Part shown: in pieces, positions 5,787-14,014 of the stretch
How positions within the stretch are numbered: the stretch's first letter is position 1
Layout: the number at the start of each line of letters is the position of its first letter
Source of the DNA: DAOUAE01 sp034433795
GTDB taxonomy: Bacteria; Chloroflexota; UBA6077; FW602-bin22; DAOUAE01
Reading direction: 5' to 3'
Length of the DNA stretch: 14,685 nt
Assembly: GCA_034433795.1 (NCBI GenBank)
Contig: DAOUAE010000084.1
Span: forward strand, 1 to 14,685
The notes under the pieces: model-generated
Databases searched by the model: none
Seen by the model: the letters and a program-made list of their open reading frames with translations, nothing else
Told to the model about the DNA's origin: nothing
Made by a program: the position numbers and the translations under genes

Positions 5787-6964
5787 CCGGACGACGGACG
5801 CGGGTGGCGATCTTTGGCAGCACGGGCTCGATCGGCCAGCAGACGCTCACCGTCGCCCGTGCCCTGGGCGACACGGTCGAGGTCGTCGGGCTGGCCGCCA
5901 ACAAGAATATTGCGCTCCTGGCCGCTCAGGCCCGCGAGTTCGCAGTCCGCTGGGTGGCCAGCCCTCAGTTCACCGACCCGGAGCGCAGCCGGGCTCTCCT
6001 GCCTGAGGGGACGACCATCCTTTCGCTGGAGGACCTGGCCCGGCACCCCGCCGTGGATCTGGTGGTGATGGCCACGGTCGGACGAGCCGGGCTGCTGCCC
6101 ACAGTGGCGGCCATCGAGGCCGGCAAGCGGGTGGCCCTGGCCAATAAAGAGGTGCTGGTGATGGCCGGCGCTCTGCTCACCACTCTGGCCCGCCGGACCG
6201 GAGCGGTCCTTCTACCCATCGACAGCGAGCACAGCGCCATCTGGCAGTGCCTGCAGGGTGAGGACCGGGAAGCGGTGGCCCGGGTCATCCTGACCGCCTC
6301 GGGAGGGGCCTTCCGCGACTATCCTCCGGAGGCTCTCCAGCGCGTGACCCCGGCCGAGGCGCTCCAGCACCCGGTCTGGCAGATGGGGCCCAAGGTGACC
6401 ATCGACTCGGCGACCCTCATGAATAAGGGCTTCGAGGTCATCGAGGCGCACTGGCTCTTCGACCTGCCCTACGAGAAGATCGCGGTCCTGCTCCATCGGG
6501 AGAGCATCATTCACTCGCTGGTCGAGTTCGTGGACGGCGCGGTCAAGGCCCAGCTGGCGGTGCCCGATATGCGGCTGCCGATCCAGTACGCGCTGACCTA
6601 CCCGACCCGCCATCCCGGACCGACCCCCCGCCTGGACCTCGCCCGTCTGGGGAAACTGCACTTTGAGCCGCTCGACCCGGCCCGCTACCCCTGCTTCCGC
6701 CTGGCCCTGGAGGCCGGGCAGCGGGGAGCGACCTACCCCACGGCCCTGGCGGCGGCCGATGACGTGGCGGTCGAGGCCTTCCTGGCCGGGCAGATCGGGT
6801 TCCTGGACATCCCCGCCATCATCGAAGAGGTGCTGGCCGACCATCAGCCGGCCCCGGCGGCGAGCCTGGAGGCGGTGCTGGCCGCCGACGAGGCGGCGCG
6901 CCAGCAGGCGCGCGCCCGGATCGCCGCCCGACAGGCCGGCAGTGTTCGAGGGAGCATCGGGTGA
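5783..6964 (+). CDS. dxr: 1-deoxy-D-xylulose 5-phosphate reductoisomerase
   Basis: DXR converts DXP to methylerythritol phosphate with NADPH and a divalent metal. It is the first committed step of the MEP isoprenoid route, whose products UppS uses. The N-terminal NADPH site is GSTGSIGQQTL (12-22), followed by ALANKEVLVMAG. The metal site is LPIDSEHSAIWQ with Asp147 and Glu149, and the substrate loop is TIDSATLMNKGFEVIEA with Asn214, Lys215 and Glu218. HPVWQMGPK and PDMRLPIQYALTYP are also present. Length 393 aa is typical and no key residue is missing. ATG 5783 overlaps the cdsA stop as ATGA and is preceded by a G-rich Shine-Dalgarno (5773-5780). Confidence 0.97.
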   Translation: MTGRRTRVAIFGSTGSIGQQTLTVARALGDTVEVVGLAANKNIALLAAQAREFAVRWVASPQFTDPERSRALLPEGTTILSLEDLARHPAVDLVVMATVGRAGLLPTVAAIEAGKRVALANKEVLVMAGALLTTLARRTGAVLLPIDSEHSAIWQCLQGEDREAVARVILTASGGAFRDYPPEALQRVTPAEALQHPVWQMGPKVTIDSATLMNKGFEVIEAHWLFDLPYEKIAVLLHRESIIHSLVEFVDGAVKAQLAVPDMRLPIQYALTYPTRHPGPTPRLDLARLGKLHFEPLDPARYPCFRLALEAGQRGATYPTALAAADDVAVEAFLAGQIGFLDIPAIIEEVLADHQPAPAASLEAVLAADEAARQQARARIAARQAGSVRGSIG

Positions 6965-8034
6965 ATCTGCTGGTCTTTCTGGTTCTCCTGGCAACGCTGG
7001 TGCTGGTCCACGAGCTGGGCCATTTCACCCTGGCCAAACTGGCCGGCGTGAAGGTCGAGGAGTTCGGTCTGGGCTTCCCCCCGCGTCTCCTGGGGATCCG
7101 CCGGGGGGAGACCATCTACTCGCTCAACGCCATTCCCCTGGGCGGCTTCGTGCGGATGCTGGGCGAAGAGGACCCCACCCATCCGCGTAGTTTCGCCCGG
7201 GCTCCCAAGCGCTGGCGGACGGCCATTCTCCTGGCCGGGCCGGTTATGAACTTCCTGGCGGCCGCCGTCTTCTTCACCGCCGCCTTCCTGGCCGGCTGGC
7301 CGACGCCCACCGCCTTCGCGGTCGAGATCTTCCGGGTGCTGCCGGGGACGCCGGCCGAACAGGCCGGGCTCCAGGTCGGCGATCTCATCCTGCAGGTGGA
7401 GGGCCAGCCGGTGACCGACACCCGCCGCCTGCGCGACATCACCCAGCAGCACCTGGGCCGGCCGATGACCCTCCTGGTCCGCCGGGGCGACCAGGAGATC
7501 GCCATCACCGTGGTCCCGCGCACGCAGTGGCCGGAGGGCGAGGGCCCCATCGGCATCGGGATCGTCGACCGGCCCACCCGGATCGAGCCGGTGCCGTACC
7601 CGCTCCCGGAGGCCATCGTCCGCGGGCTCCAGCGCACGCTCTTCGTAATCATCGCCACTCCCTACCTGCCGATCCTGGCCCTGCGCGGCCTGGTTCCCCT
7701 CGACCTTCTGCGCCCCGTGGGCCCGGTCGGGCTCTATCAGGTGACAAGCCAGGCGACCAGCGTCTCGGTCGAGACGGGCTGGCTCTTTCCCATCCTCTCG
7801 GTGGCCGGGACGCTGAGCGCCGGATTGGGCGTGGCCAACCTCTTGCCGATCCCGGGACTGGACGGGGGACGGCTGCTCTTCATCGCGCTGGAGGCGATCC
7901 GGGGACGCCGGGTCAGCCCCGAGCGCGAAGGGCTGATCCATCTGTTGGGAATCACCTTGCTGATGGGGCTGCTGGTCATCATCACCTACTTCGACCTGGT
8001 CTCGCCGATCGCGGTGGACTGGAGCCTGCGTTAG
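6961..8034 (+). CDS. rseP: Site-2 zinc metalloprotease, RseP family
   Basis: This is an intramembrane protease of the site-2 family, which in other bacteria cuts membrane-bound anti-sigma factors or leftover signal peptides. The first membrane segment holds the zinc motif HELGH (residues 17-21). A PDZ domain follows (about 118-190; GTPAEQAGLQVGDLILQV is clear). The second catalytic motif NLLPIPGLDGGRLL, with Asp301, lies in a later membrane segment, and a last hydrophobic helix is near the C-terminus. The single PDZ domain and 357 aa fit the shorter non-enterobacterial type. GTG 6961 overlaps the dxr stop as GTGA. No anti-sigma factor gene is in the window, so the substrate is unknown. Confidence 0.95.
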   Translation: MNLLVFLVLLATLVLVHELGHFTLAKLAGVKVEEFGLGFPPRLLGIRRGETIYSLNAIPLGGFVRMLGEEDPTHPRSFARAPKRWRTAILLAGPVMNFLAAAVFFTAAFLAGWPTPTAFAVEIFRVLPGTPAEQAGLQVGDLILQVEGQPVTDTRRLRDITQQHLGRPMTLLVRRGDQEIAITVVPRTQWPEGEGPIGIGIVDRPTRIEPVPYPLPEAIVRGLQRTLFVIIATPYLPILALRGLVPLDLLRPVGPVGLYQVTSQATSVSVETGWLFPILSVAGTLSAGLGVANLLPIPGLDGGRLLFIALEAIRGRRVSPEREGLIHLLGITLLMGLLVIITYFDLVSPIAVDWSLR

Positions 8035-9753
8035 ATGCGCCTGAGCACCCTCTTCGGGCGAACGCTCCGCCAGGCCCCGGCCGAGGCCGAGACCACCAGC
8101 CACCGGCTGTTGCTGCGCGGGGGCTTTGTCCGGCCGGTGGCCGCCGGCATCTACGCCTACCTCCCCCTGGGCTGGGCGGTCCTTCGCCGGCTCGAGGCGA
8201 TCCTCCGCGAGGAGATGAGCGCCATCGGCGGTCAGGAGGTGCGGCTGCCGGTCCTGCACCCGGCCGACCTCTGGCGGGCCACCGACCGCTGGTCGCGCCT
8301 GGGGCCAGAACTGATCCGTTTCCAGGACCGCACCGGCCGCGACTTCGCCCTGGGGATGACCCACGAAGAGGTGATCACCGCCCTGGCCCGTCAGGAGATC
8401 CGCTCTTACCGGCAGTTGCCCTGCCTGGTCTACCAGATCCACACCAAGGTCCGCGACGAACCCCGCCCGCGCGGGGGGCTCATCCGCCTGCGCGAGTTCC
8501 TGATGAAAGACGCCTACAGTTTCCACGCCGATATGGCCGATCTCGATGCCTTCTATCCACGGGTCCAGCAGGCCTACCGCACGATCTTCGCCCGCTGTGG
8601 ACTGTCGGTGGTGATGGTCCAGGCCGACCCCGGCATGATCGGCGGCAGCGGCTCGCATGAGTTCGTCCTGCCCAGCCCGGTGGGCGAGGAGACCATCGTC
8701 CTCTGCGGCCAGTGCTCCTACGCCGCCGACGCCGACCTGGGCGAGGTCTCCAAACGGCTGGCCGACGAGCCACCCCCCGCGCTCGACCAGCCACCGGCTC
8801 TGGTCGAGACGCCGGGGGTCACAACCATCGCCGATCTGGCCTACTTCTTCAACCGCCCCCTCACCGCCTTCCTCAAGACGGTCTTCTTCGTCGCCGACGG
8901 CCGGCTGGTGGCGGTCTGTATCCGGGGCGATCTCGAGATCAGCGAGGCCAAACTCCGGCGCGTGCTCGGTGCTCAGACGCTCCGCCTGGCCACCGCCGAG
9001 GAACTTCAGGCTGTCGGCATCCCCCCCGGCTTTGGCTCACCCGTCGGGCTGCGCAACGTGCTGGTGGTCGCCGACGATTCGGTGCCCGGCCGGAGTTTCA
9101 TTGCCGGCGCCAACCGACCGGACTACCATCTGCTGAACGTCGTTCCGGGCCGGGACTTTCAGGCCGATATCGTCGCCGACATCGCCCAGGCCGCGGCCGG
9201 CTGGCCCTGCGCCCGCTGCGGCGGCCCGGTCGAGAGCACGCGCGGGCTGGAACTGGGCCACACGTTCAAACTCGGCATCACCTACAGCCAGGCCCTCGGG
9301 GCCACCTACCGGGCGGCCGACGGCCACGAGCACCCGCTGGTCATGGGCTGCTACGGCATCGGCCTGGACCGGCTGATGGCGGCCATCGTCGAGCAGCATC
9401 ACGACGAGAAAGGGATCGTCTGGCCACCCGCCGTCGCCCCGGCCGACCTCCACCTCTGCGCTCTGGCCATCGACCAGCCAGCCGTCCGGCAGGAGGCCGA
9501 GATCCTGTACCAGCGGCTCCAGCAGGCCGGCTACCAGGTGCTCTACGACGACCGTGACGAGAGCCCCGGTGTCAAATTCGCCGACGCCGATCTCATCGGC
9601 ATCCCCTGGCGGCTGACGGTGAGCCCGCGGACCCTCCAGGCCGGGGTCGTTGAACTCAAAGCCCGCACGGCCCCCACCGCCGAACTCGTCCCCCGCGACG
9701 ATCTCTTCCAGCGCCTGAGCGTGATCACCGGTCGGGCAATCCGCGCCGGCTGA
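8035..9753 (+). CDS. proS: Prolyl-tRNA synthetase, bacterial type with editing domain
   Basis: This class II synthetase charges tRNA-Pro. Motif 1 lies around residues 33-62 (GIYAYLPLGWAVLRRLE), motif 2 around 131-163 (YQIHTKVRDE, RLREFLMKDAYSFH) and motif 3 at about 437-452 (MGCYGIGLDRLMAA). Between motifs 2 and 3 an insertion of about 180 residues corresponds to the YbaK-like INS domain that removes mischarged alanine (FLKTVFFVADGRLVAV). The C-terminal anticodon-binding domain follows (YQVLYDDRDESPGVKFADADLIGIP). At 572 aa it matches the usual bacterial form. Two CxxC pairs (Cys224/227 and Cys392/395) bracket the INS domain. ATG 8035 directly follows the rseP stop. Last gene of the operon. 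Confidence 0.97.
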   Translation: MRLSTLFGRTLRQAPAEAETTSHRLLLRGGFVRPVAAGIYAYLPLGWAVLRRLEAILREEMSAIGGQEVRLPVLHPADLWRATDRWSRLGPELIRFQDRTGRDFALGMTHEEVITALARQEIRSYRQLPCLVYQIHTKVRDEPRPRGGLIRLREFLMKDAYSFHADMADLDAFYPRVQQAYRTIFARCGLSVVMVQADPGMIGGSGSHEFVLPSPVGEETIVLCGQCSYAADADLGEVSKRLADEPPPALDQPPALVETPGVTTIADLAYFFNRPLTAFLKTVFFVADGRLVAVCIRGDLEISEAKLRRVLGAQTLRLATAEELQAVGIPPGFGSPVGLRNVLVVADDSVPGRSFIAGANRPDYHLLNVVPGRDFQADIVADIAQAAAGWPCARCGGPVESTRGLELGHTFKLGITYSQALGATYRAADGHEHPLVMGCYGIGLDRLMAAIVEQHHDEKGIVWPPAVAPADLHLCALAIDQPAVRQEAEILYQRLQQAGYQVLYDDRDESPGVKFADADLIGIPWRLTVSPRTLQAGVVELKARTAPTAELVPRDDLFQRLSVITGRAIRAG

Positions 9754-9782
9754 CGACCGGTAGCGTGTCTCCTGTGGCCTGA

Positions 9783-9815
9783 CCGGCGCCTGGCTGACCG
9801 GAGATCAGGCGCCGG
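9783..9815 (+). other. Strong hairpin after proS
   Basis: CCGGCGCCTG (9783-9792) pairs perfectly with CAGGCGCCGG (9806-9815) over a 13-nt loop. No T-run follows, so it is either a Rho-assisted 3' end or mRNA-stabilising hairpin for the long operon, or an operator-like inverted repeat in front of the next gene. Confidence 0.5.
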
Positions 9816-9889
9816 CTCTCACACCGGAGAAGGAGGAGCGATACGCCCCCCGAACGACCTCCGGCTATACCTGGTCCGGGAGTTCGTGG

Positions 9890-10563
9890 ATGAAGAGTGT
9901 CACCTTTCCCGGCGACGGCCTCCCGTTGCGCGGCTACCTGGCCCGACCGCGCACCGGCGGTCCCTTCCCGGCGGTGCTGGTCTGCCACGAGAACCGGGGT
10001 CTGGTCGAGCACATTCGCGACGTCACCCGCCGGCCGGCCAAGGCCGGGTTCGTCGGGCTGGCGGTCGACCTTCTCGCGCGCGACGGCGGCACCGACCAGG
10101 TGGACCCGGCCCAGGTGCCGGGTCGACTAACCGCCAACCCGGCCCAGGCGGTGGCCGACTTTCAGGCGGCCTTCCGCTACCTGCAGACGCTCCCCTTTGT
10201 CCAGCGCGAGAAGATCGGCATGGTCGGCTTCTGCTTCGGGGCGGGATCACCCGGCGGGTGGCCACCGCTCCCCCCGACCTCAAAGCGGCCGTTCCCTTCT
10301 ACGGTCCCAGCCCGCCGCTGGCGGACGTTCCGCGGATCCGGGCGGCTGTTCTGGCCCTCTACGGCGAGAACGACCCGCGGATCAACGCCGGGATCCCGGC
10401 CATCGAGGCGGCCATGCACCAGCACGGCAGGATCTTCGAGAAGAGCCTCTACCCCGGCGCCGGGCACGCCTTCCATAACGACACCGGACCCAGCTGGAAC
10501 GAGACCGCTGCCTACGATGCCTGGGCGAAGACGCTGGCCTGGCTCCGCCAGCACCTGGCCTGA
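9890..10563 (+). pseudogene. Dienelactone hydrolase family protein, frameshifted
   Basis: Two frames together encode an alpha/beta hydrolase of the dienelactone hydrolase family. The first half reads from ATG 9890 (FPGDGLPLRGYLARP, CHENRGLVEHIRDV, GLAVDLLARDGG) to the nucleophile elbow GFCFG with Cys115. The second half continues one frame away (PDLKAAVPFYGP, YGENDPRIN with the acid, LYPGAGHAFHN with His, WLRQHLA) to the stop at 10563. Restoring one G in the GGGG run at 10238-10241 gives GFCFGGG and an open reading frame of about 224 aa. A strong Shine-Dalgarno (9831-9838) points instead to ATA 9841, whose frame reads NDLRLYLVREFVDE. This resembles the usual start of the longer members, so further decay is possible. 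A sequencing error in the G run is the alternative. Substrate unknown. Confidence 0.8.
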
Positions 10564-10620
10564 TCCCGCGCGACAGATCCGGGAACGCATTCCCCCGCCT
10601 CTTTTGGGTCCTTTGGGCTA

Positions 10621-10650
10621 TTGAGCCCACGCCCCCTGCCGGGCTAGGAT
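10621..10650 (+). promoter_or_regulatory. Candidate promoter of the secreted glycosidase gene
   Basis: TTGAGC (10621-10626) and TAGGAT (10645-10650) are 18 nt apart, and a 6-bp hairpin TGGGCT/AGCCCA overlaps the -35 end (about 10614-10629). The start codon of the next gene is 85 nt downstream. Confidence 0.55.
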
Positions 10651-10734
10651 CGCCGAGGCACCCCGGCGCCGGCTCAGGCCGGGCCATCGCCGCCCATCAC
10701 CGCCCACACCCCACGACCCTGCGAGGGATGACGG

Positions 10735-12939
10735 ATGCTGTCAGGTCGACCGCTTCGGCGATACTGGTCTCTCAGCCGGCCCCTCCGGCTGTTTCTCCTC
10801 GGGCTGCTGGCTTTCAGCCTGATGCCGCGTCCAGGCCAGACCGCGCCCCCGACCATCGCCCCTCTCCCACCGGTCCAGCCGGGCTCGGACTTCCTGGGCC
10901 TGGTCAACGCCTGCGAGATCGGCGACCTGGCCACGACCGCCGGCGCCCGGTGGGAGCGGGTCCTTTTTTTCTGGAACACCATTCAGCCCGACAGGCCGGA
11001 TCAGTGGGAACCCAACGGGCCGATCAGCGACGCCCAGATCGAGGCTGAACGGCGGCGGGGCCTGCGACTGGTCGGGCTTATCGGCAACCCGCCCGCCTGG
11101 GCCACCCGCAACGGCTCGGTCCCCAAAAACCTGGACCGGCCGCTGGACGACCCTGAGAACTACTGGGCCCGCTTCGTCGAACGGCTGGTCCGGCAATACG
11201 CCGGCCGCATCGACGACTGGATCATCTGGAACGAGCCAGACGTGGACCCCGAGTACCCCTGGAGCACCTGGGGCGGGCGCGAGGACGAGTACTATCAGCT
11301 GCTCAAAGTCGCCTGGCAGGCGGCCAGGCGGGCTAATCCACAGGCCCGCATTATCTTCGCCGGCACAACCTACTGGGTGGACGTGCTGGAGCGGCGGAAG
11401 CTCTTCTTAGAGCGCGTGCTGGAGGTGGCCACCTGGCTGGACCCGGCCGGGCGGGAGAAGGGCTTCTACTTCGACGCGGTGGCCCTGCACCTCTACGGCA
11501 GCGTTGAGCAGTTCTACACCGTGCCGCGGGCCTACCGCGAGGTCCTGGAGCGCTACGGTCTGAAAAAGCCGATCTGGATCGTCGAGGCCAACGCCGTGCC
11601 CTGGGATGACCCCGAGGCGCGGGTGCCACGGGGAGGCTTCCGAGCGACGCTGGAGGAGCAGGCAGCCTTCGTCATCCAGGCGGTGGCGCTGGCCCGGGCG
11701 GCCGGCGTCGAGCGTCTGGCCATCTACAAGGCGCGCGACGGGCTCATCCAGAACGGCGAGCCCTACGGACTGGTCCGCAACGACGGCTCGTTGCGTCCGG
11801 CCTTCCGGGCCTTCCAGGTGGCGGCCGCCTACCTCAGCCTGCCCGGCACCGTCACCTACCGCCGGGAGGGAGCGGTGGACTGGGTGACGATCACCCAGCC
11901 GACCCGTCGGGTGCACGTCCTCTGGACCATGCAGCCGGCGCCGGCCAGCGCCGCCCTCCGGCCGGTCGGGGCGCGCCTCTGGCGGCTCTGGAAGGACGGC
12001 CAGCGGGAGCGGCTGGCCCTGCCCACCGACCGGCTCGACCTCACCGTCACCCTGCCGCCGGCGACGGCCAACACCGACGACCACGACCCGAACCGGTACA
12101 TTATCGGCGGCGACCCGGTCATCCTGGTCGAGGAAGGGATCGGAGAGGCCCTGGTGGGCAACGGTGTCCTCTACTACCCGGTGACCGGCTTCGCCATCCG
12201 GGGGGACTTCCTCGAGTACTTCCAGCGACGCGGGGGCCTACGGACCTTCGGTTATCCTCTCTCCCGCCCCTTCCGGCTGCTGGGCACCGACGTGCAGGTC
12301 TTCCAGCGGCGGATCATGCAGCGCCAGCCCGACGGCCGCATCGGCCTGCTGAACGTCCTGGACCCCGATCTGCTGCCGCTGACGCGGGTCAACGGCGCGG
12401 TTCTGCCGCCGGTCGATCCGATCCTGACCCGTCAGGCGCCGGCTCCCGGCACACCGGGCTACGCGGCGGGCGTGCTGGCCTTCGTCCAGGCCAACGTCCC
12501 GGACCTCTGGGAGGGTCTTCCGGTCAACTTCGGCACGGTCTACCGGACGACGGTGCGGCTGGAAGAGGTGTTCCCCGACGGGCGGGGCGAGGCGGCGCTG
12601 CTGCCCGGCTTCAATCTGGAGCTGTGGGGACTGCCCACCAGCCGGCCCCAGCGCGATCCCCACAACCACGACTTCGTCTACCAGCGCTTCCAGCGCGGTA
12701 TCATGCACTACGACCGCCGGAGCGGCCAGACGCAGGGGCTGCTGGTCGCCGAGTACTTCAAGGCCCTGCTGACAGGCGAAGGACTGCCGCCCGATCTTGA
12801 GGCCGAGTTCCGGGAGTCGCGCTTCTACCGACAGTACGATCCCCAGCGCCCCGCCGGGCTGCGACGTCCGGATCTTCTTCCGGCCACCGACCTGCGCGGC
12901 GCCTTCGAGCGAGAGCCGGCGCCGGCGGGAGCCCGCTGA
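10735..12939 (+). CDS. Secreted clan GH-A glycosidase-like protein with Chloroflexota C-terminal modules
   Basis: The 734-aa protein starts with a signal peptide: Arg-rich start, hydrophobic LFLLGLLAFSL at about 19-29, likely cleavage near GQTA. Residues 45-365 look like a TIM-barrel glycosidase of clan GH-A, closest in feel to GH39/GH5. WIIWNEPD holds the putative acid/base Glu167 and PIWIVEANA the putative nucleophile Glu284. RWERVLFFWNTIQP and FDAVALHLYG also fit. From about 480 the protein has FLEYFQRRGGLRTFGYPLS and VQVFQRRIMQ, then a final module (FVYQRFQRGIMHYD, LLVAEYFKALLTG, ESRFYRQYDP, TDLRGAFE) that I know from Chloroflexota secreted proteins. The modules may bind cell wall or polysaccharide. 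The substrate cannot be read off. GAGGGA (10723-10728) supports ATG 10735. Confidence 0.85.
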   Translation: MLSGRPLRRYWSLSRPLRLFLLGLLAFSLMPRPGQTAPPTIAPLPPVQPGSDFLGLVNACEIGDLATTAGARWERVLFFWNTIQPDRPDQWEPNGPISDAQIEAERRRGLRLVGLIGNPPAWATRNGSVPKNLDRPLDDPENYWARFVERLVRQYAGRIDDWIIWNEPDVDPEYPWSTWGGREDEYYQLLKVAWQAARRANPQARIIFAGTTYWVDVLERRKLFLERVLEVATWLDPAGREKGFYFDAVALHLYGSVEQFYTVPRAYREVLERYGLKKPIWIVEANAVPWDDPEARVPRGGFRATLEEQAAFVIQAVALARAAGVERLAIYKARDGLIQNGEPYGLVRNDGSLRPAFRAFQVAAAYLSLPGTVTYRREGAVDWVTITQPTRRVHVLWTMQPAPASAALRPVGARLWRLWKDGQRERLALPTDRLDLTVTLPPATANTDDHDPNRYIIGGDPVILVEEGIGEALVGNGVLYYPVTGFAIRGDFLEYFQRRGGLRTFGYPLSRPFRLLGTDVQVFQRRIMQRQPDGRIGLLNVLDPDLLPLTRVNGAVLPPVDPILTRQAPAPGTPGYAAGVLAFVQANVPDLWEGLPVNFGTVYRTTVRLEEVFPDGRGEAALLPGFNLELWGLPTSRPQRDPHNHDFVYQRFQRGIMHYDRRSGQTQGLLVAEYFKALLTGEGLPPDLEAEFRESRFYRQYDPQRPAGLRRPDLLPATDLRGAFEREPAPAGAR

Positions 12940-12972
12940 CCGGGCCGCCCGGCCGCCTCTGGTCGGACGCCC

Positions 12973-13001
12973 TTGACGTTTCGGCAAGGCTGTGCTTTAC
13001 T
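12973..13001 (+). promoter_or_regulatory. Promoter of the iron-sulfur carrier gene
   Basis: TTGACG (12973-12978) and TTTACT (12996-13001) are separated by 17 nt. The start codon is about 90 nt beyond the predicted transcription start, leaving a leader with a GC-rich stretch at 13020-13070. Confidence 0.65.
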
Positions 13002-13094
13002 TATGGCGGATGGTGAGAAGCCCGACCCTCAGGCTGGGACCGGGCCTGGCTCACCGCCTGTCCCAGCACCTGGCTTTGAGGAGGCAGACCGCTT

Positions 13095-13469
13095 ATGGAG
13101 ACCACTGAGGCGATCATCACCCTGACGGAGGCGGCCGTCGCCCAGCTCAAGCACCTTCTGGAGAAGCGCGGCACGCCCGACGCCAGTCTGCGGGTCTTCG
13201 TCGCCCCCGGCGGCTGCTCGGGGCTCTCCTACGGCATGGCCTTCGAGGACAACCCCGGCGAGGACGATTACGTCATCGAGCAGGATGGCGTTCGCCTGGT
13301 CGTCGATGAGATCAGCGCGATCTATCTGCGGGGCGCTGAGATCGACTACATCGACAGCCTGATGGGCGGCGGCTTCACCGTCTACAACCCGAACGCCGTC
13401 CGGACCTGCGCCTGCGGCCACTCCTTCGACACCGGCAACAACGCCGACACCGCCCGCCGCTGCCACTGA
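13095..13469 (+). CDS. A-type iron-sulfur cluster carrier (HesB/IscA/ErpA family)
   Basis: The small cytoplasmic protein (124 aa) passes iron-sulfur clusters from the assembly scaffold to target enzymes. The family's three cysteines are present: Cys41 in PGGCSGLSYGM, and Cys105 and Cys107 in the CACG motif. MGGGFTVYNPNA sits between them. Beyond the motif there is a short tail (SFDTGNNADT and a final RRCH) with an extra cysteine. GAGGAGG (13078-13084) lies 10 nt before ATG 13095, and a good promoter lies upstream. It is a single-gene unit. Which paralog it is (erpA, iscA or sufA) cannot be decided here. One possible client is the iron-sulfur half of the MEP route, but that link is only an inference from the presence of dxr. 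Confidence 0.95.
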   Translation: METTEAIITLTEAAVAQLKHLLEKRGTPDASLRVFVAPGGCSGLSYGMAFEDNPGEDDYVIEQDGVRLVVDEISAIYLRGAEIDYIDSLMGGGFTVYNPNAVRTCACGHSFDTGNNADTARRCH

Positions 13470-13503
13470 TCGCCCGCCGGGTCAGCCCTGGTCCCGATCG
13501 GTA

Positions 13504-13526
13504 GGCCCGTGGTCCACTGCCGGGCC
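13504..13526. terminator. Weak hairpin between convergent genes
   Basis: GGCCCG (13504-13509) pairs with CGGGCC (13521-13526), with a TGG/CCA pairing possible inside the loop. It lies between the iron-sulfur carrier stop and the minus-strand gene's stop and could serve both strands. No T-run is seen on either side. Confidence 0.3.
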
Positions 13527-13531
13527 GTCCG

Positions 13532-13831
13532 CTAACGCCGCTGGTCCTGGTGCCGGCGTCGGTGCAGTTCCGCCTGGATACGCCGGCTGCCCAGGCGGTG
13601 AACCTGGAAGACGATAAAATTGACCGTTCCCAGTCCGACCAGCACCCCGGCCATGACCTGGCGCACTCCGCCCTCGGTCTCACCGGAGACCAGTACCACT
13701 GCCAGGATGGCGAACACCAGAACCAGGCCCATCAGGACGCCCTGGTAGACCCAGCGCTGGACCAGACGGTGCTCCAGTTCCTCGGTCGAGGCCCGCTGGA
13801 GATCCTCGCCGGCGCGAGAAAAGCGCCCCAT
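13532..13831 (-). CDS. Small two-helix membrane protein, unknown function
   Basis: I do not recognise a family. The 99-aa protein has a charged N-terminal amphipathic part (residues 1-28, with ASTEELEHRLVQ), a first membrane helix at about 29-49 (GVLMGLVLVFAILAVVLV), a short acidic loop GETEGG, a second helix at about 59-77 (VMAGVLVGLGTVNFIVFQV) and a strongly basic tail full of Arg, His and Gln. Both termini are probably cytoplasmic by the positive-inside rule. It is likely real: GGAGG lies 7 nt before the ATG on the minus strand, a close-to-consensus promoter lies just upstream, and the composition fits a membrane protein. It is divergent from the 95-aa gene to its right and convergent with the iron-sulfur carrier. 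Confidence 0.75.
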   Translation of the reverse strand: MGRFSRAGEDLQRASTEELEHRLVQRWVYQGVLMGLVLVFAILAVVLVSGETEGGVRQVMAGVLVGLGTVNFIVFQVHRLGSRRIQAELHRRRHQDQRR

Positions 13832-13858
13832 GCAGCCGCCTCCGGCTCCTTTGGTCTG

Positions 13859-13887
13859 ATCCTACCACGCGGGGCGGGGAATGCCAA
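13859..13887 (-). promoter_or_regulatory. Minus-strand promoter of the two-TM protein gene
   Basis: On the minus strand TTGGCA (13887-13882) and TAGGAT (13864-13859) are 17 nt apart. The start codon is at 13831, giving a short leader of about 20 nt that contains the GGAGG site. Confidence 0.65.
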
Positions 13888-13889
13888 CC

Positions 13890-13930
13890 GGCGGCGCCGC
13901 CGGGCCAGATGGGGATGGCGAGCCCATCCC
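13890..13930. promoter_or_regulatory. Two inverted repeats between divergent promoters
   Basis: A perfect 12-bp palindrome GGCGGCGCCGCC (13890-13901) abuts the minus-strand -35. A second inverted repeat, GGGATGG-N5-CCATCCC, lies at 13912-13930. Their position between two divergent promoters fits operator sites for a shared regulator, but no regulator gene is in the window. Confidence 0.35.
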
Positions 13931-13984
13931 ACCGACTGCGCCGGACGACCGTGATCAGCGGTTCCCTGGGCGCCGGGCGGCCGG

Positions 13985-14014
13985 TTGTGGGGGCCGACGG
14001 CCGTACGGTACAAT
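13985..14014 (+). promoter_or_regulatory. Promoter of the 95-aa protein gene
   Basis: TTGTGG (13985-13990) and TACAAT (14009-14014) are separated by 18 nt. The spacer contains a perfect palindrome ACGGCCGT (13997-14004), a position where a repressor or MerR-type activator could act. The start codon is 43 nt after the -10. Confidence 0.7.

Noticed and set aside
9886..10240. Frame starting at GTG 9886 as a complete separate protein
   Set aside because: Before position 10240 this frame is an off-frame shadow of the hydrolase; only its later part encodes the true C-terminal half.
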